From SPJN01 sp965229935 (GTDB taxonomy: Bacteria; Pseudomonadota; Alphaproteobacteria; SPJN01), in assembly GCA_965229935.1 (NCBI GenBank), contig CBDDKB010000002.1, positions 2,914,001 to 2,978,000 on the forward strand: a stretch of 64,000 bases of DNA, written 5' to 3'. The position numbers and the translations under genes are program-made. This document shows, in pieces, positions 60,906 to 64,000 of this stretch (positions within the stretch are counted from its first letter, which is position 1; every line of letters begins with the position of its first letter). A model generated the notes under the pieces. The model saw nothing but the letters and a program-made list of their open reading frames with translations. It was not told the DNA's origin and ran no database searches.

Positions 60906-61532
60906 TCAGGGGATGATCAACAGAACCGGGGTTGCCGCTTTCAATACGGCTTCACCTTCTTTGCCATCAGGGCTGCGAAATACAGCTTCCCCAGTTTTAC
61001 GGACACGGGTCAGGTGGGCGATAAAGCGGTCCCCTGACTTTGGCGTCAAAACTGAAAGGGCGCCAACTGATGCCGTGTCGATATTGCTAGACTGGCGTTC
61101 GAACACCGCAACTGAATCATCAAGTGCGAGCAGGGGGCCCTTTTCAGCGCGGATTTGCGCAGCCTCCATCTCTTGCGTTTCATCAACGCGCAATGCGCCC
61201 TGAATGCGATAGCGCAGGTCTGCTGCAAGCGCGAGTTTTTCGCCAGCTTTGCTGATCGCGCCAAAGCCATCAATAACATGGTCCATGGTCACAAGGACCA
61301 GTCCCATGTCACCCATCAGACCGGCACGCCGCAGCGCCTCGTCACTTGAAAGGCGCAGATAACCGCAAACAGCTTCAATTTCATGTGGCTTAAACCAGAC
61401 CTCGCCACGGAACTTTCGGCTCAGCAGCGACGGGTCCATCTTCATCTGGCGCGCAATCGCCCTAAGGGATTGTCCCGCCTCATCCAGTGCATCGTAAAAC
61501 CACTGGCTATCTATTTTGGGTGGCCGTTTCAT
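60906..61532 (-). CDS. Phage repressor-like helix-turn-helix protein
   Basis: 208 residues from the ATG at 61530-61532 (an ATG three codons earlier is possible). The N-terminus is a helix-turn-helix domain: SQWFYDALDEAGQSLRAIAR, then QMKMDPSLLSRKFRGE with the recognition helix. The C-terminal half ends in strands (KSGDRFIAHLTRVRKTGEAV ... AATPVLLIIP) reminiscent of LexA/CI (S24) C-terminal domains, but I see no Ser-Lys pair, so self-cleavage is doubtful. Divergent from the terminase genes: the expected place of a repressor of the phage-like region. Confidence 0.75.
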   Translation of the reverse strand: MKRPPKIDSQWFYDALDEAGQSLRAIARQMKMDPSLLSRKFRGEVWFKPHEIEAVCGYLRLSSDEALRRAGLMGDMGLVLVTMDHVIDGFGAISKAGEKLALAADLRYRIQGALRVDETQEMEAAQIRAEKGPLLALDDSVAVFERQSSNIDTASVGALSVLTPKSGDRFIAHLTRVRKTGEAVFRSPDGKEGEAVLKAATPVLLIIP

Positions 61533-61645
61533 GCGGTGCATTGTGGTGCAAAGCGCAACAAAGTCAAGGCGGGTTGATCAGTCTTTTTTGGCGGATCATA
61601 ACTTGATGCAGTGGTGTGGCTTAAAGGTTTCGGCAGGCTGTCTAA

Positions 61646-61677
61646 ACAAATGTTGAAAAAAGTGCTTGACAAATGTT
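61646..61677 (+). promoter_or_regulatory. Direct repeats and TTGACA in the control region before the terminase genes
   Basis: ACAAATGTT occurs at 61646-61654 and 61669-61677, 23 bp apart, about two helical turns. The second copy overlaps TTGACA (61666-61671); a good -10 at the right distance is lacking. Nearer the repressor start, TTGTGGTGC/GCGCAACAA (61541-61562) is an imperfect inverted repeat. These could be repressor sites. Confidence 0.4.
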
Positions 61678-61723
61678 TAAAAATATGCAACAAATAATAC
61701 AACAAACGGAATCGGGTGAAGCT

Positions 61724-62293
61724 ATGCTGACTGAAAAACAAGAAGAGTTTTGTCGCCGCTATGTTGCGAGCTCAAACGCGCTGCGTGCTGCTGCTGAGGC
61801 GGGCTACCGCAAGGTTGGTCTGGAACGTCGTGTAACGCGCCTGCTGACAGACCAACGCATCAGAGATCGTATTCTGGCCCTTGGCGGCAGCGTTTCTCAT
61901 ATGAGTGATCTGACGCCTGAACGAGTGGTTGAAGAATTGCTGGCGATCGGCACCTTCGACCTGCGTTGTCTTTTTGATGAAACTGGTGTGCTGCGCAACA
62001 TTAGTGAGCTGGATGCGCGCGCAGCCCGTGCCATTTCTTCGATTGAGATCACGACAAAAGTGAAATCGGACGGTGAAACCGAAACCATACACAAGGTCAA
62101 AACATGCTCGAAGGAGAAGGCCTTGGAATTGCTGGGAAAACATCTCGGCATGTGGGGCAGCCCAGTAGGTGAAGGAGAAGGTGAAACTGAAGAGGATGAT
62201 GCCGCCTCCCTTGCCCGTGCATGGGATCGGGTGCGTGCTGGTACGGCGCCTGATGGCCCCAAGGTTGGTCTAACCGCTGAGGTGTCAGCATGA
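61724..62293 (+). CDS. Phage terminase small subunit
   Basis: 189 residues from the ATG at 61724. The DNA-recognition domain LTEKQEEFCRRYVASSNALR, AAAEAGYRK and VTRLLTDQRIRDRI is the small-terminase (Terminase_2) pattern. It binds the packaging site and hands DNA to the large subunit. Stop and start overlap by 4 bp with the large subunit gene (ATGA). GGTGA ribosome site. Confidence 0.85.
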   Translation: MLTEKQEEFCRRYVASSNALRAAAEAGYRKVGLERRVTRLLTDQRIRDRILALGGSVSHMSDLTPERVVEELLAIGTFDLRCLFDETGVLRNISELDARAARAISSIEITTKVKSDGETETIHKVKTCSKEKALELLGKHLGMWGSPVGEGEGETEEDDAASLARAWDRVRAGTAPDGPKVGLTAEVSA

Positions 62294-63825
62294 CTGCATT
62301 CGCAACACTTGCCGGACAGCCTCAGCCGCGCATTGATCCCTTGATTGCCGCCGCCGCCCATTTCCGTGAGGACCCGCTTGGGTTCGTGCTATGGGCCTTT
62401 CCATGGGGAGAGGGCGATTTGGCAGCCTTTGATGGGCCAGATGAATGGCAGCGCGATTGGCTGGCTGATCTTGGCCACATGGTCAGGCAGCGGGGATTTG
62501 ATGGATCGACGCCTGTATTGCCTGTCCAAATGGCGACAGCCTCTGGTCATGGGGTTGGCAAATCTGCGTTGGTTGCATGGGTGATCCTTTGGATTCTTGC
62601 AACACGTCCACACTCGCGCGGTGTTGTAACTGCGAATACAGCGGCACAGCTTGAAACAAAAAGCTGGGCGGAACTCACACGCTGGCACCGTCGCGCTCTT
62701 ATCCGCGATTGGTTTCGCATGTCGAGTGCGCGTGGCGGTTTGCGGCTTGTTCATAAAAAACACCCCGAAACCTGGCGAGTTGATGGACAGACCTGCCGCG
62801 AAGAGAATTCAGAAAGCTTTGCCGGTCTTCATGCTGCCCATTCAACGCCATTCTACATTTTCGATGAGGCATCCGCTGTTCCGGATGTGATTTGGGATGT
62901 GGCCGAAGGTGGCCTGACAGATGGGGAGCCTATGTGGTTTGTGTTCGGGAACCCGACACGCAACACAGGCAGGTTTCACGATTGTTTTGGGCGTTACCGT
63001 CATCTGTGGAATACCCGCCGTGTGGACAGCCGCACAGCGCGCATGACCAACAAGAAATTGCTGGATCAATGGATCCGCACCTATGGCGCCGATTCTGACT
63101 TTGTAAAAGTGCGAGTAAAGGGGGAATTCCCCCATGCCTCCAGCAGGCAATTTATCTCAACTGCCGATGTTTCGGCAGCAGTGACGCGAGAGGCTGTCAG
63201 CCATTTAACGGACCCGTTGATCCTAGGGGTTGATGTGGCGCGTTTTGGTGATGACAAGTCTGTGATCTTTGCACGGCGGGGCAGGGATGCACGCACAATC
63301 GCCCCGCAATGTTATCAGGGTATTGATACGATGGAACTGGCGGCCCGTGTCGCCCAGACCTTTATTGATGAAAAGGCTGTGATCGCCTTTGTTGATGAGG
63401 GCGGCGTTGGTGGGGGCGTCGTGGACCGTCTTCATTCATTGGGTATTTCAGTTCGGGGCGTGAACTTCGGCAGTCGCGCAGATCGCGGGACGCTGGCCGA
63501 AACAGGCGCATCAGGGGAACGTTATGCCAATAAGCGTGCTGAAATGTGGGGTGTGATGCGTCACTGGTTGCGGTCAGGTGGCGCTATCCCAGACCACGCA
63601 GACCTGCGCGATGATTTGATCGCAGTAGAGTATGGCTTTCGGGCAGAGGGTGAAATCCTGCTTGAAAAGAAAGATGAGATGAAGCGGCGCGGTATGGCAT
63701 CGCCTGATATGGCGGATGCACTGGCGCTGACTTTTGCGTGGCCTGTTGCGCCAATTGATCTGTTTCAGGATCGGGAGTTAAGCAATCACGCGCCCCTAAG
63801 TCACGATTATAACCCCTTTGATTAG
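62290..63825 (+). CDS. terL: Phage terminase large subunit
   Basis: 511 residues. ATPase domain: Walker A GHGVGKS (86-92), Walker B FYIFDEA (188-194). Nuclease domain: Asp315 in ILGVDVARFGDDKSV, Asp in AFVDEGGVGGGVVD and the last acidic pair in SPDMADALALTFA. The motor packages DNA into phage heads and cuts it. All catalytic residues appear intact, so it may still work. Overlaps the small subunit gene by 4 bp. Confidence 0.94.
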   Translation: MTAFATLAGQPQPRIDPLIAAAAHFREDPLGFVLWAFPWGEGDLAAFDGPDEWQRDWLADLGHMVRQRGFDGSTPVLPVQMATASGHGVGKSALVAWVILWILATRPHSRGVVTANTAAQLETKSWAELTRWHRRALIRDWFRMSSARGGLRLVHKKHPETWRVDGQTCREENSESFAGLHAAHSTPFYIFDEASAVPDVIWDVAEGGLTDGEPMWFVFGNPTRNTGRFHDCFGRYRHLWNTRRVDSRTARMTNKKLLDQWIRTYGADSDFVKVRVKGEFPHASSRQFISTADVSAAVTREAVSHLTDPLILGVDVARFGDDKSVIFARRGRDARTIAPQCYQGIDTMELAARVAQTFIDEKAVIAFVDEGGVGGGVVDRLHSLGISVRGVNFGSRADRGTLAETGASGERYANKRAEMWGVMRHWLRSGGAIPDHADLRDDLIAVEYGFRAEGEILLEKKDEMKRRGMASPDMADALALTFAWPVAPIDLFQDRELSNHAPLSHDYNPFD

Positions 63826-63869
63826 TCGCTTTTTATTTCACTCACGTGTTGCAAAAAAGGAAACAAATT

Positions 63870-64000
63870 ATGTGTGCCAGTAAACCGAAACTTCCCCCCG
63901 CACCACCTTTGCCGCCTTTGCCGCCGAAACTGGCTGATGCAGAAGGCGCGCGCCTGAAGGATGAACGTACCCGCCGCCGTGCCCGGAATTTAAGCGGCAC
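63870..64000 (+). CDS. Small proline-rich phage-region protein, 3' end outside the window (partial)
   Basis: ATG at 63870 with AAAAGG upstream. The visible 43 codons read MCASKPKLPPAPPLPPLPPK, then an Asp/Arg-rich stretch (DAEGARLKDERTRRRARNLS). Short proteins with a Cys near the start, a Pro-rich arm and a basic segment are common next to head-gene clusters of podovirus-like phages. Role unknown. Confidence 0.6.
   Translation, partial: MCASKPKLPPAPPLPPLPPKLADAEGARLKDERTRRRARNLSG

Noticed and set aside
1..64000. CRISPR array, insertion sequence or rRNA operon
   Set aside because: No regular repeat-spacer pattern, no transposase motifs with terminal repeats and no rRNA sequence were recognised.

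Overview
The window is from the chromosome of a Gram-negative alphaproteobacterium, probably free-living and aquatic; I cannot fix the order or genus. The evidence is the gene order rpmH-rnpA-yidD-yidC-engB-argB followed by dapD-dapE, the block dnaX-ybaB-recR with the small SRP RNA beside dnaX, a membrane-anchored CycM-type cytochrome c, two large TonB-dependent receptors, kdsB (LPS) and a YejABEF-type peptide importer.

Left end (1 to about 5370): an integrated mobile element, all on the minus strand. In transcription order it holds a tyrosine integrase, a translationally coupled unknown protein, an AlpA-like helix-turn-helix protein, a primase-polymerase/RepA-type helicase fusion, an intergenic region with five copies of GATAAC/GTTATC and a strong hairpin (a candidate origin), a small unknown protein, and a membrane protein cut by the window edge. 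Behind the integrase are two 14-bp copies of a tRNA-Ser-like 3' end, which look like attachment-site scars. No capsid or packaging gene is visible, so a satellite-like or integrative element is the best guess.

5.5-20 kb: a small ClpX-type zinc-finger/HTH regulator whose own promoter is covered by a 37-bp inverted repeat; a cell-surface subtilase with a C-terminal barrel-like region and an unusual catalytic triad; a BASS-family transporter; a zinc alcohol dehydrogenase; a TetR regulator with a clear operator, divergent from a PF10118 metal-dependent hydrolase; a TonB receptor-DUF6134-like-NUDIX operon; a PiT phosphate transporter; an acyl-CoA dehydrogenase; and two less well defined genes.

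20-29 kb: a TAXI-type binding protein without its permease, then the housekeeping block fmt, def, recR, ybaB/ebfC, dnaX, SRP RNA, nudC, pheA, kdsB and cytochrome c. 29.6-38.6 kb: a tightly coupled ABC peptide importer operon with two tandem binding proteins, two permeases and a double ATPase, continuing into a hydroxyacid dehydrogenase and a GNAT acetyltransferase. 38.6-49.7 kb: an NlpC/P60 hydrolase, M17 aminopeptidase, truA, then the long minus-strand series rpmH to dapE, covering ribosome and RNase P biogenesis, membrane protein insertion, and arginine and lysine/peptidoglycan precursor synthesis.

50-60.9 kb: DUF547-TVP38-flavoprotein operon, an orphan histidine kinase, a trans-aconitate methyltransferase-like gene, gamma-glutamyltransferase, a P1/NylC-type hydrolase and a second TonB receptor related to the first. 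Right end (60.9 to 64 kb): the start of a second phage-derived region, with a divergent repressor-like gene, small and large terminase subunits and a proline-rich protein that runs off the edge.
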